DNA of 64,000 nucleotides from Sulfitobacter sp. F26169L. GTDB lineage: Bacteria; Pseudomonadota; Alphaproteobacteria; Rhodobacterales; Rhodobacteraceae. Positions 52,812-60,297 of this stretch are shown one piece after another; position 1 is the stretch's first letter; each line of letters opens with the position of its first letter. The stretch lies in contig NZ_JAPMLP010000001.1 in the NCBI RefSeq assembly GCF_026410285.1, forward strand, positions 496,001-560,000. Reading direction: 5' to 3'. The notes under the pieces were generated by a model. That model was not told the DNA's origin. It made no database searches and worked only from the letters and a program-made list of their open reading frames with translations. A program made the translations under genes and the position numbers.

Positions 52812-53170
52812 TTAGCGAAGAGATCGTCATCGAATTTGATAGATTCGCCGCAACCACATGCCTCGGAGACGTTGGGGTTGTTGAATTTGAACCCGCTTTC
52901 CAGCAGCGAGGTTTCGTAATCAATTTGGGTGCCGAACAGGAACATCTGCGCCATGGGGGCGATCATCACGCAGGCACCGTCCTGTTGCACTACCTCGTCG
53001 TTGGGATCTGCATCATCAACATATTCCATCGTGTATTCCATACCGGCACAGCCGCCCTTTTTGACGCCGATGCGCAGGCCCGCATGGCCCTTGGCGGCCA
53101 TCAGTTTGGTGATCTGTGCTGCTGCCTTGTCGGTCATGGTGACCGCCTGCTTGCCTGGAATGCCGAACAT
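52808..53170 (-). CDS. A-type iron-sulfur carrier (HesB/IscA/ErpA family)
   Basis: Fe-S cluster carrier/assembly protein, 120 residues. The three conserved Cys are present: KKGGCAGMEYTMEYVDD and the C-terminal ACGCGESIKFDDD. Family members pass clusters to target enzymes. It is coupled to TfoX downstream. SufT (54734-55096), another Fe-S factor, is close by on the same strand but not contiguous. Which A-type paralogue it is cannot be told from this window. Confidence 0.92.
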   Translation of the reverse strand: MFGIPGKQAVTMTDKAAAQITKLMAAKGHAGLRIGVKKGGCAGMEYTMEYVDDADPNDEVVQQDGACVMIAPMAQMFLFGTQIDYETSLLESGFKFNNPNVSEACGCGESIKFDDDLFAK

Positions 53171-53224
53171 ATTGGTGCTCCTTTGCTATTTAGATAGGCG
53201 CGCAGGGCGCCGATCTCAAGGGGG

Positions 53225-53947
53225 TTAGTAGCCCAGTGCGCGCATGGTTGCCATGGTGGCAAAGCTGGCCGCCAGTGCCCAGCCGAAAGAGGCCAGCGTG
53301 CCGATGATGACATATTCGCTCATCTTCTGGTCGCGGGACACGGTATCAAAGCGCAAAATTGATTTGGCGGCGATCAGAAAGCCGATGCCGGAGGGTTCGC
53401 CGATCATTACCATCAGAAAGATCAGGCCGCGCTCCATCAGGCCGATCATGCGGCCCGCGTATTCCAACCCCTCAGGCTGGGCATCGGATTTGTAGCGCGC
53501 CATCAGATGGCCCACCGCAGGCCCGCCCGCCATCGTGGCTGTGATCAATCCGCTGAGAACCAGTGCAATCTGGATCAAATCGGTGCTGAGCGGTGGCCAC
53601 CACGGCGCAAGAACCGCATTGGGCAACCACATCACAGCCGCCAGCAGAACCGCGAGATGAGCACATTGATCCAGCAGATAACTGCGCAGGGTATCAGGGG
53701 CGAGGTGTACCTTGACCGCGTCGATGACAACATGGGTCAAGGCGATGCCAAGGCTCAGCGCCATTGCGCCCCCTGACAGCAGCGCGGTGAGCGCAAAGAC
53801 GTGAATGCCATGCATCAGCATGATCATCGGGCGCTGTTTGTTCAGCACCATATGGGTGGTTTGAAACACAAAGTCCGCCAGCAGATGCGCGGTGACAAGG
53901 GCGATCAACAGCTCGATTGTGAGCAGGGGGATGACCGGAAAGTTCAT
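53225..53947 (-). CDS. DUF3307 family membrane protein, paired with the SatD-like gene
   Basis: A 240-residue polytopic membrane protein of family DUF3307. The family motifs are clear: HLLADFVFQT (His 21, Asp 25), a His pair near 46-49, and HVVIDAVKVH (His 72, Asp 76), all at helix ends and reminiscent of membrane-embedded metal hydrolases. The C-terminal half has MERGLIFLMVMIGEPSGIGFL and AAKSILRFDTVSRDQKMSEY then VIIGTLASFG. The His/Asp motifs suggest metal binding, which is an inference. It starts 42 bp after the SatD-like gene on the same strand, so the two probably form an operon. Confidence 0.88.
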   Translation of the reverse strand: MNFPVIPLLTIELLIALVTAHLLADFVFQTTHMVLNKQRPMIMLMHGIHVFALTALLSGGAMALSLGIALTHVVIDAVKVHLAPDTLRSYLLDQCAHLAVLLAAVMWLPNAVLAPWWPPLSTDLIQIALVLSGLITATMAGGPAVGHLMARYKSDAQPEGLEYAGRMIGLMERGLIFLMVMIGEPSGIGFLIAAKSILRFDTVSRDQKMSEYVIIGTLASFGWALAASFATMATMRALGY

Positions 53948-53989
53948 GCTGAAAGAGTTGCTTTGAGTGAAAGCAATGAAATATGGTTG

Positions 53990-54598
53990 CTATTTTGCGG
54001 TTTCATAGGCCTCACAACTTTCGAGCAGAGCGTGAATACCTGCGGCCTCTGCCTGCTTTTGGGTCATCTGCCGGCTGCGGCCCAATGTCCCGGCCAGCGC
54101 CTCTTGGGTAGGGGGCACGGGGGCCAGAAGGGCGTAGGCGACCTGCGCCTGTTTGGGTGTCCAGCCTTGCGCGATGCGATCCGCAAGGGGCAGGGCGGTG
54201 CGCAACGCCAGCGGCCCGTCAGGTGCCGCCATAAGGGGGCCGCGTTTGATGGCATCAAGCGCGTGGCCGGACCGCAGGAAAGCGGACCCGTCCGCCGCGG
54301 CCAGATCACGGTTTTTGATCACCCCGTCACCAATGCCTATGCCGATGCGGGTATCACGGCCCTTGCCCGTTGTGCGCACGGCGGCGCGCAGCACCAATGC
54401 GCCGCGCAAAGCGTAAGCCACAGGCAGCGCCAATTGCCAGCCATCCCCGCGAAAACGCGCAAAGATGGTGTCACTGTCAGGCCAGAGGCCAATCGCGCGC
54501 GCAGCGTCTTCCAACGCTGCAAACACATCCCCCAGCGCATCCGCCCCCATATCAGAGGAACGCACGATATCACCTGTGAAAACCGCCCAATTCTGCAT
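53990..54598 (-). CDS. SatD-like protein: cyclase-like N-domain and C-terminal HTH
   Basis: A 202-residue cytoplasmic protein resembling the SatD family. The N-terminal 115 residues follow the order of class III nucleotide cyclase motifs: VFTGDIVRSS with Asp 10 (like F-x-D-I metal site), FRGDGW with Asp 52 (like the second metal Asp), RIGIGIGDG (residues 84-92) and GSAFLRSGHALD (104-115). Residues about 145-196 read as a helix-turn-helix (QEALAGTLGRSRQMTQKQAE). I start at ATG 54598 (MQNWAVFTGD); the upstream 31 codons lack family character. Enzymatic activity is not proven; the fold could be a degenerate ligand sensor. Confidence 0.7.
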   Translation of the reverse strand: MQNWAVFTGDIVRSSDMGADALGDVFAALEDAARAIGLWPDSDTIFARFRGDGWQLALPVAYALRGALVLRAAVRTTGKGRDTRIGIGIGDGVIKNRDLAAADGSAFLRSGHALDAIKRGPLMAAPDGPLALRTALPLADRIAQGWTPKQAQVAYALLAPVPPTQEALAGTLGRSRQMTQKQAEAAGIHALLESCEAYETAK

Positions 54599-54683
54599 GA
54601 GTGTCCCTTGTTGCGGATGCCGCATAACGACGCCTGACATATGCCAGTCTGACAGGCCCGCGCGGTTGGGGCAATAACGCAAA

Positions 54684-54711
54684 CGGGCCACCCTGATGTC
54701 AAGGTGGCCCG
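54684..54711 (-). terminator. Hairpin after sufT
   Basis: CGGGCCACC (54684-54692) and GGTGGCCCG (54703-54711) form a 9-bp stem. Read leftward, it follows the sufT stop by 22 bases and is followed by TTTGCGTTATT; it separates sufT from the SatD-like gene. Confidence 0.65.
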
Positions 54712-54733
54712 CAAATCAATCGCAGCGATCAGG

Positions 54734-55096
54734 CTACATAAAGCCCAGTTCAAGCCGCGCTTCGTCCGACATCATGTCCATGCCCCATGGCGGCTCCCAG
54801 ATCAGGGCGACGTCCACCTGCTTGACACCTGCAATCGGTTCAACAGCGTCGGCAACCCATCCGGGCATTTCGCCTGCAACAGGACACCCCGGCGCAGTGA
54901 GAGACATTTTGATGTTCACCTCGTTTTCGTCGTTGATATCGATCGTATAGATCAGACCCAATTCGTAAATATTTACCGGAATTTCGGGGTCATAGACCGA
55001 GCGGCACGCCTCCACGACCTGTTCGTACAGCGGATGGTCTGTGCTGGACGGTGCGATCAGCGGGGTGCCTTCGAGGGGGGGAGTTGTATCGTTCAT
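54734..55096 (-). CDS. sufT: SUF system Fe-S assembly protein SufT (DUF59)
   Basis: A 120-residue MIP18/DUF59 protein involved in Fe-S cluster maturation. The core is VYDPEIPVNIYELGLIYTIDI (the DPE..nI.dLGLIy motif) and SLTAPGCPVAGEMPGWVADAV (T.PgCP) with the functional Cys. The short N-terminal extension and ending WGMDMMSDEARLELGFM are as in SUF-linked SufT. No suf operon is adjacent in this window. Confidence 0.93.
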   Translation of the reverse strand: MNDTTPPLEGTPLIAPSSTDHPLYEQVVEACRSVYDPEIPVNIYELGLIYTIDINDENEVNIKMSLTAPGCPVAGEMPGWVADAVEPIAGVKQVDVALIWEPPWGMDMMSDEARLELGFM

Positions 55097-55177
55097 CTGC
55101 GCCTCATCCTTAAACTTGACTATTTATATATGGATTGGACGCAGCGGCGTAAAGGGACACGGTGCAAACTGTGACAT

Positions 55178-55477
55178 TCAGCCCTCATTGATGTCACGCT
55201 TCACGATCCGCGCACCGCTCGACTGGTTTTTGAAAACCAGTTTCAGAATGATCCATGACACCAGCGATAGTGCAGCAAAGATCGCCAGCAACAGCGCAGT
55301 GTTGGTGATGCTTGTGAACACAACCAGACCCGCCATAATCAACGCCCCCAAGGCAAAGCCCAGAAATATCGACGCCGGAATGATCAATTCAAGCAGGCCA
55401 AACACCAGCGCAACAGAAATCCACGTCCACCAGAACAACATCAGAACCGGAATGACAGAACCATCAGGCAACATCAT
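55178..55477 (-). CDS. Short NfeD-like membrane protein
   Basis: A 99-residue membrane protein with three hydrophobic helices (about 10-30, 34-53, 58-78) and a short polar tail (KNQSSGARIVKRDINEG). It resembles the membrane part of NfeD proteins; the soluble OB-fold domain is essentially absent. NfeD partners SPFH/stomatin proteins, and here its start overlaps the stop of the SPFH gene, which supports the assignment. The pair probably organises membrane microdomains. Confidence 0.82.
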   Translation of the reverse strand: MMLPDGSVIPVLMLFWWTWISVALVFGLLELIIPASIFLGFALGALIMAGLVVFTSITNTALLLAIFAALSLVSWIILKLVFKNQSSGARIVKRDINEG

Positions 55478-56373
55478 TTACGCCCTTGTAGCAGTTTGAA
55501 CGCGTCGCCAAATGCGGCCAACGCCTCGGCGGGGACGATGACAGTCTGGTTGCCTTGTCCGCTGCTCATCGCGCCCAGGGCCTCAACCTGCTTGAGCGCG
55601 ATTTGGTATTGCGCGGCTTCCATGCCGTTTTCGTTGATGGCAGTCGCAACTGCCTGCGTTGCGTAAGCTTCGGCATCTGCCAGAATACGGCGCGCCTTTG
55701 CGGTCTGCTCAGAAGCATAAAGCTCGGCATCGGCGGCCAGTTCAACTGCGCGTTTGGAACCTTCGGCCTCTGTCACCTGTGCGCGGCGCGCGCGCTCGGC
55801 GTTCAGCTGTTGCATCATGGCAGCGCGGGTGGCGGCATCAAGGTTCACATCCAGAATTTCGGCGCGGGTTACTTCGATACCCCAGTTATCAACCGCATCC
55901 TCGACAAAGCTTTTGATCGTGGCAATGAGAGCCGAGCGGTTTGCCTGCACCTCATCCAGATCCATTTTGCCGATCTCCGCGCGCACGATGCCGGCCACCG
56001 TGGTGGCAATCGCGCTGTCCACGTTGCGAATCCGGTAAACCGTCTTCTCCGGCTCGATAATGCGGTAGAAAACCGAGGTATCGACCTGCACCAGCACGTT
56101 GTCGCGGGTGATGGCGTCTTGTGATGCGATGGGCAATTGGCGCTCCAGAATGGAAATCTGGTGGGCGACCTTGTCAAAGAACGGCACAATCAGGTTGATC
56201 CCGGGCCCGAGGACGGCGCGCAGGCGGCCAAAGCGTTCAACCACGTGTTGTTCCGACTGGGGCACAATTTTTACCGCTTTGAAAACAAAGACGATCAGCA
56301 CAATCGCCAGCAGCAGCCAGCCGATATTGTTCTGTAGCATGTTCAGCAACAGGTCTTCGATGTTCACTGCCAT
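55474..56373 (-). CDS. SPFH/Band 7 (stomatin-like, paraslipin) protein
   Basis: A 299-residue membrane-anchored SPFH protein: N-terminal helix (IGWLLLAIVLIVFVFKAV), the Band 7 domain (VPQSEQHVVERFGRLRAVL, PGINLIVPFFDKV, RDNVLVQVDTSVFYRI, VRAEIGKMDLDEV) and a helical C-terminal region (QLNAERARRAQVTEAEG). Oligomerises at the membrane; cooperates with NfeD by family knowledge. Divergent from tgt. Confidence 0.93.
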   Translation of the reverse strand: MAVNIEDLLLNMLQNNIGWLLLAIVLIVFVFKAVKIVPQSEQHVVERFGRLRAVLGPGINLIVPFFDKVAHQISILERQLPIASQDAITRDNVLVQVDTSVFYRIIEPEKTVYRIRNVDSAIATTVAGIVRAEIGKMDLDEVQANRSALIATIKSFVEDAVDNWGIEVTRAEILDVNLDAATRAAMMQQLNAERARRAQVTEAEGSKRAVELAADAELYASEQTAKARRILADAEAYATQAVATAINENGMEAAQYQIALKQVEALGAMSSGQGNQTVIVPAEALAAFGDAFKLLQGRK

Positions 56374-56476
56374 ATTCCTTTACTGGGGTCCGAGATGAAT
56401 GTGACGGTTTCACGGGCCGATTGCAAGATAGTGCCGCCTGCGGTAGGCAGCGCAAAACCAGACCGAGGAGCCATCG

Positions 56477-57604
56477 ATGGCCGGATTTTCATACCAGATA
56501 ACGGCCCGTGACGGGCGCGCACGCACAGGGCAGATCAACACGCCGCGCGGCGAAATCCGCACGCCTGCGTTTATGCCGGTGGGCACGGCTGCCACGGTCA
56601 AGGCGATGATGCCCGAAAGCGTGCGCGAAACCGGTGCGGATATCCTGCTGGGCAATACCTACCATCTGATGTTGCGCCCCACCGCCGAGCGGATCGCCCG
56701 TCTGGGCGGACTGCACAAGTTTATGAACTGGGACCGCCCGATCCTGACGGATTCCGGCGGGTTTCAGGTGATGTCGCTGGCCAATCTGCGCAAACTGACA
56801 GAGCGCGGTGTGACCTTCAAAAGCCACATCGACGGATCAAAACACGAAATCACGCCCGAACGCTCCATGGAGATCCAGAAGCTGCTCGGCAGTGACATCG
56901 TGATGTGTTTTGATGAATGTCCCGCACTGCCTGCGGACCGCGACCGGATTGCGCAAAGTATGGAACTGTCCATGCGGTGGGCGGCACGCTCGCGCGAAGC
57001 ATTTGGCGATCGCCCGGGTCATGCGCTGTTCGGCATCCAGCAGGGCGGGCTGGAGCAGGACCTGCGCCAGCAATCCGCCGAGGCTTTGCGCGAAATCGGG
57101 TTTGACGGCTACGCCGTCGGTGGGCTGGCCGTGGGCGAGGGGCAGGAGGCGATGTTTGACTGTCTGGAGTATGCGCCGCAGCAACTGCCTGAGGATAAGC
57201 CGCGCTATCTGATGGGCGTGGGCAAGCCCGACGACATCGTCGGCGCTGTAGCGCGCGGGATTGATATGATGGATTGCGTGCTGCCGTCGCGTTCAGGGCG
57301 CACGGGGCAGGTGTTTACGCGCAAAGGCGTGTTGAATATCAAAAACGCCCGTCACGCCGATGATCCGCGCCCGCTGGACGAGGACTGCGGCTGCCCCGCC
57401 TGCCAAAATTACAGCCGCGCTTATTTGCATCACGTATTCCGCAGTCAGGAAATGATCAGCTCCATGCTGCTGACCTGGCATAACCTGCGCTATTATCAGG
57501 ACATCATGGCCGGTATGCGCGGCGCCATTGCAGCAGGCACGTTCACACAGTGGCAAAGCGATTTCCACTCGGGCCGCGAACAGGGCGATATTGATCCGCT
57601 TTGA
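56477..57604 (+). CDS. tgt: tRNA-guanine transglycosylase
   Basis: Exchanges guanine 34 for preQ1 in tRNAs for Asp, Asn, His and Tyr, one step before QueA. The 375 residues contain [16 protein letters not shown], the catalytic [12 protein letters not shown], the second Asp in [19 protein letters not shown] and the zinc site CGCPAC...YLHHVF. The ATG follows CCGAGGAGCC. The downstream 2 kb holds only decayed genes. Confidence 0.97.
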   Translation: MAGFSYQITARDGRARTGQINTPRGEIRTPAFMPVGTAATVKAMMPESVRETGADILLGNTYHLMLRPTAERIARLGGLHKFMNWDRPILTDSGGFQVMSLANLRKLTERGVTFKSHIDGSKHEITPERSMEIQKLLGSDIVMCFDECPALPADRDRIAQSMELSMRWAARSREAFGDRPGHALFGIQQGGLEQDLRQQSAEALREIGFDGYAVGGLAVGEGQEAMFDCLEYAPQQLPEDKPRYLMGVGKPDDIVGAVARGIDMMDCVLPSRSGRTGQVFTRKGVLNIKNARHADDPRPLDEDCGCPACQNYSRAYLHHVFRSQEMISSMLLTWHNLRYYQDIMAGMRGAIAAGTFTQWQSDFHSGREQGDIDPL

Positions 57605-57920
57605 TGCAGCGGGCGTGTGCGGGATGTGCCGCGCAATTGGATCCCGGCGGGCGTTCATGATGTCGGGTTTGCAAAGTCCTGCGACAATGGGATCGTATTG
57701 GGAGAAAAATGCAACTGGCGCGGCAACCTGCTCCGAGCCCAAGTTGTAGCTTTGCTTTCTGGGCTTCGTGCGTTCTCAGCGCCCAAAATCATGACAAGTG
57801 GAAAGAACGGCTGTTCGTGCAGTGGCAATGGAAACCGACTCGGCTCCGTCGTTTCCGATACTGATTGACGTTATGGCTTTGCATCAAGCCAGCCGGTGAT
57901 CCGCGTCCTAAGTATCCTGT
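57605..57920. other. Non-coding stretch after tgt
   Basis: About 315 bases with short frames but no start, ribosome site or recognisable protein on either strand. It begins the decayed region that runs to the tetR gene. No hairpin terminator was found for tgt. Confidence 0.5.
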
Positions 57921-58094
57921 ATTGTTGCCCGCCAGAATCAACAGTGACGACTGTATTGGCAGGCATAGACAAGACGGAAGGTTGACGACAAACAGGATGG
58001 CCACCCCATAGTTTGCTGTCAGATTAAGAACTGTTTCAGTTATCGTGCCCGGCCCGAAAAGCGGCGTGATAAAGGCCACAAAAGCGTCCAGAAC
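57921..58094 (-). pseudogene. DedA-family remnant
   Basis: A leftward frame reads LDAFVAFITPLFGPGTITE, then NLTANYGVAILFVVN and LPSCLCLPIQSSLLILAG, matching the N-terminal helix and the conserved E/LPxPSSLLMLAG segment of DedA (SNARE-associated) membrane proteins. Homology ends abruptly near residue 53 and continues as unrelated sequence, so about three-quarters of the gene is gone. Confidence 0.5.
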
Positions 58095-58196
58095 ATGTTG
58101 AGGTGGGTTGGCTGTAGATCAACAATTCCGTATCGCATATTTCGCCGGACCGCTTGCGCGCTTAAGCGGTCAGGCGAAACCTCTTGATCTTGTCCG

Positions 58197-58731
58197 TCAC
58201 GCCATGCGTTCTAGAACCTCATCACGCTTGATGAAGTGATGCCAGATGATCGCAGCACCAATATGTTCAAGCGCAAAAGTTGCGAGGATCCATTTCAACG
58301 TGCCGTGCCATTCAGAGACCGCCTTTATCCAAGCATTGACAGAATCCCGAGCAGGAGTGATCTGGAGCCAAGATAGCTAAAGCCACGCGTACCGCCCGCT
58401 GACCCAATGACCTTGAGGGCAGGAACGATCGCCATCAGCCCATAGAGCGCGCCATGTCCGGCCTTCGCCGCATACCTCATCGGACCGGATTTTGTGGATT
58501 GATTTCTGAGGTTCGAAATCGCCCACGAAGCGCGCAACAAAACCAACAGCAACAATGTGACACCTAGATCTTTATGATAGGTCAGAGAGTTTCGCGAAGG
58601 GCGTTTTCGCGTGGCAAGGGCCAATGCGGTGCCACGAAAACGAACTACGCGCCAAATAGGGCAGCCACGTCCCAGCGGAAAAGGCGGCTCACCAGACCGT
58701 AACGGTCCGGGCTATCGGCTAATCTGGTCAT
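58197..58731 (-). pseudogene. Cytochrome b561 pseudogene
   Basis: The whole gene can be traced leftward from ATG 58731 in three frames. Start: TRLADSPDRYGLVSRLF (typical b561 opening with the first helix) ending at TAG 58645-58647, then in the same frame FVFVAPHWPLPRENALRETL to TGA 58582-58584. Shifted frame: TYHKDLGVTLLLLVLLRASW, KAGHGALYGLMAIVPALKV with the heme His. A second shift leads into WHGTLKWILATFALEHIGAA and IIWHHFIKRDEVLERMA, the b561 C-terminus, stop at 58197-58199. Heme His residues remain readable, so decay is recent. Confidence 0.8.
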
Positions 58732-59040
58732 TGGAAATTTCCGTTTACTTAAGATTTCTTGGAATACGTGAACGCCTGCCACTTCCGTCGCGGCAAACCA
58801 AATATCTGAATTGCGCAACTTTTTCCGAAGGCATCCCAAAACCACGTGTCATTCCTGAATGGCCCATTGCTTAAAGATTGGCGCCAATTCTTCACAGGCT
58901 GCCAAGATCAGATCACGAGATTGGTAACGGCCAGCGTCGTCTATGGTTGTAGCAACGGTCACGCACTTCCTTGTGTTCGCGCTGATACGTATCTCCCGAC
59001 TAGGAACATCATAAGTAAAGTGCTGCGCTGGCTCTTCTTC
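58732..59040. other. Unassigned stretch between b561 and lectin-like pseudogenes
   Basis: A leftward GTG frame of about 35 codons (TVATTIDDAGRYQSRDL then CEELAPIFKQWAIQE and stop) looks protein-like but matches nothing I know; it may be another gene fragment. The rest shows no coding character. Confidence 0.3.
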
Positions 59041-59387
59041 TCATCGCATGCGGATCAGTCCGAAGGAATTCACGATGTTGTCAGGTGCGGTGTAGGCCAT
59101 ACAAAGGCCCAGATAAGTCGCAGACTGAATCAATCGGGTATCCGGCGCATAGGTGAACAGCATATCGTCACTGGCCGGTTTGCAGGAGTGCGTCTGCAAC
59201 TGCTCGCTCAGCTCGCGGCCTGCGCGGCTATGCACTAACCAAGTTAGGCTTCTTCTCCATGGTTGTCCGCGAGGTGGATCGGGCCAGTGGTCTGGATGTT
59301 GGGCGCGTCAGCTAATACCGGTTTCGCGATCGACAGCCCCAACGAGGCGATGATCCGCAGCCTGAAATGTGAAGCTTTTGTTTTCAT
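59041..59387 (-). pseudogene. Secreted lectin-like (ricin-type) protein, frameshifted
   Basis: ATG 59387 opens a signal peptide (FRLRIIASLGLSIAKPVLA) and mature start DAPNIQTTGPIHLADN, ending at TAA 59244-59246. A different frame continues the protein: GRELSEQLQTHSCKPASDDM and FTYAPDTRLIQSATYLGLCM, to TGA 59041-59043. The pattern (LQ.HSC, D..F.Y, I.......LCM) looks like a ricin-type beta-trefoil unit. At least one frameshift separates the parts, and the region between them contains additional stops. Confidence 0.5.
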
Positions 59388-59409
59388 GCCTTAATCTATT
59401 CATAATAGC

Positions 59410-59532
59410 TTAGTTTCGAAATTCTTCTTGAAAGTCGCTAATACGTCCCGCGTTAACGCCTTGGTCGCTGCGGCCAACTCTTGAAACGCTGCGCATATCA
59501 ACGCGGCTGCCGTTATCTTGGGGCGTCACCAC
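59410..59532 (-). pseudogene. C-terminal remnant of a DUF1499 protein
   Basis: A leftward frame reads VVTPQDNGSRVDMRSVSRVG then RSDQGVNAGRISDFQEEF and stop at 59410. DxRSxSRxGxSDxGxNAxRI is the C-terminal signature of DUF1499 proteins. Upstream in the same frame the sequence is not family-like, so only the tail survives in frame. Confidence 0.55.
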
Positions 59533-59698
59533 AGCCCCGGTCGTGGCCCCGACAGCAGCAGTGCGATACCCAATGCGCCAATGATTTTTACAAGCAGGGC
59601 AATCGTTCCGGTGTGTTTGCTGTCTATCCATTCTCTGTGTTGCGTTTCAGATTTTTGCTTGCTGTGCAGAAATTGCAGACTATGCAAGGACTGGATTG

Positions 59699-60295
59699 AT
59701 GAAGCTTCCGTTACGAGAAAAACGCCGACAGGAAACTGCGTTCCAAATTCAGAAAGCGACTTTGGAACTGGCTATGAAAGACGGTCTTGACGGTGTCACA
59801 ACAGAAGAGATCGCTGCAGCATCAGGTGTCAGTACGAGAACGTTCTTTAATTATTATCCCAACAAAGAAGCCGCCGCGATCGGGCACCCACCGGCATTTA
59901 CAGAAGAGCAGAAAGACGCCTTGCGCAAAGCAGAGGGCACCTTGGCAACAGATATCAAGCAGCTTCTGGATGGCCACATCGAGGCTTTATCAGAAAAAGA
60001 AGATATTCTTCGCATGGTCGGGAAAGTCCTGCGGTCGAACGAGAAAGCGCGCGGAATCCTCGATGGAAACCTCGGGGCCGAACGCAGGGTGCTAACACAG
60101 GCGCTGTGTGATCGGGTGAGTAACCGTCAAACTGCGGCATCCCTCGCTAACAGTGTCACTAGCACGATCGGTGCGGCGATATTTTTATGGGAACACGAGG
60201 AAGACATGACCCTTGGCGCAGCCCTGGATGTTGTCTGGGAGGGGTTGATCGACGCTTCCCGACTTCTTTCGCCCTCAAATGAGGAAGAGATTTAG
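59699..60295 (+). CDS. TetR family regulator of the RND efflux genes
   Basis: A 198-residue TetR-type repressor from ATG 59699 (after AAGGACTGG). The DNA-binding domain is residues about 8-52: FQIQKATLELAMKDGLDGVT, TTEEIAAASGVSTRTFFNYY and PNKEAA. The C-terminal ligand domain is helical and variable. It lies directly upstream of and almost touches the efflux adaptor gene on the same strand, so it most likely represses that operon. It is the first intact gene after the decayed region. Confidence 0.9.
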   Translation: MKLPLREKRRQETAFQIQKATLELAMKDGLDGVTTEEIAAASGVSTRTFFNYYPNKEAAAIGHPPAFTEEQKDALRKAEGTLATDIKQLLDGHIEALSEKEDILRMVGKVLRSNEKARGILDGNLGAERRVLTQALCDRVSNRQTAASLANSVTSTIGAAIFLWEHEEDMTLGAALDVVWEGLIDASRLLSPSNEEEI

Positions 60296-60297
60296 AC

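Noticed and set aside
53225..54598. Naming the SatD/DUF3307 pair an antiphage system
   Set aside because: The cyclase-like motifs and membrane partner are suggestive only; no defence island, no mobile genes and no experimental precedent I can cite.
57605..59698. Transposon or prophage as the cause of the pseudogene field
   Set aside because: No transposase, integrase, terminal inverted repeats or tRNA-end duplication was seen in the stretch.
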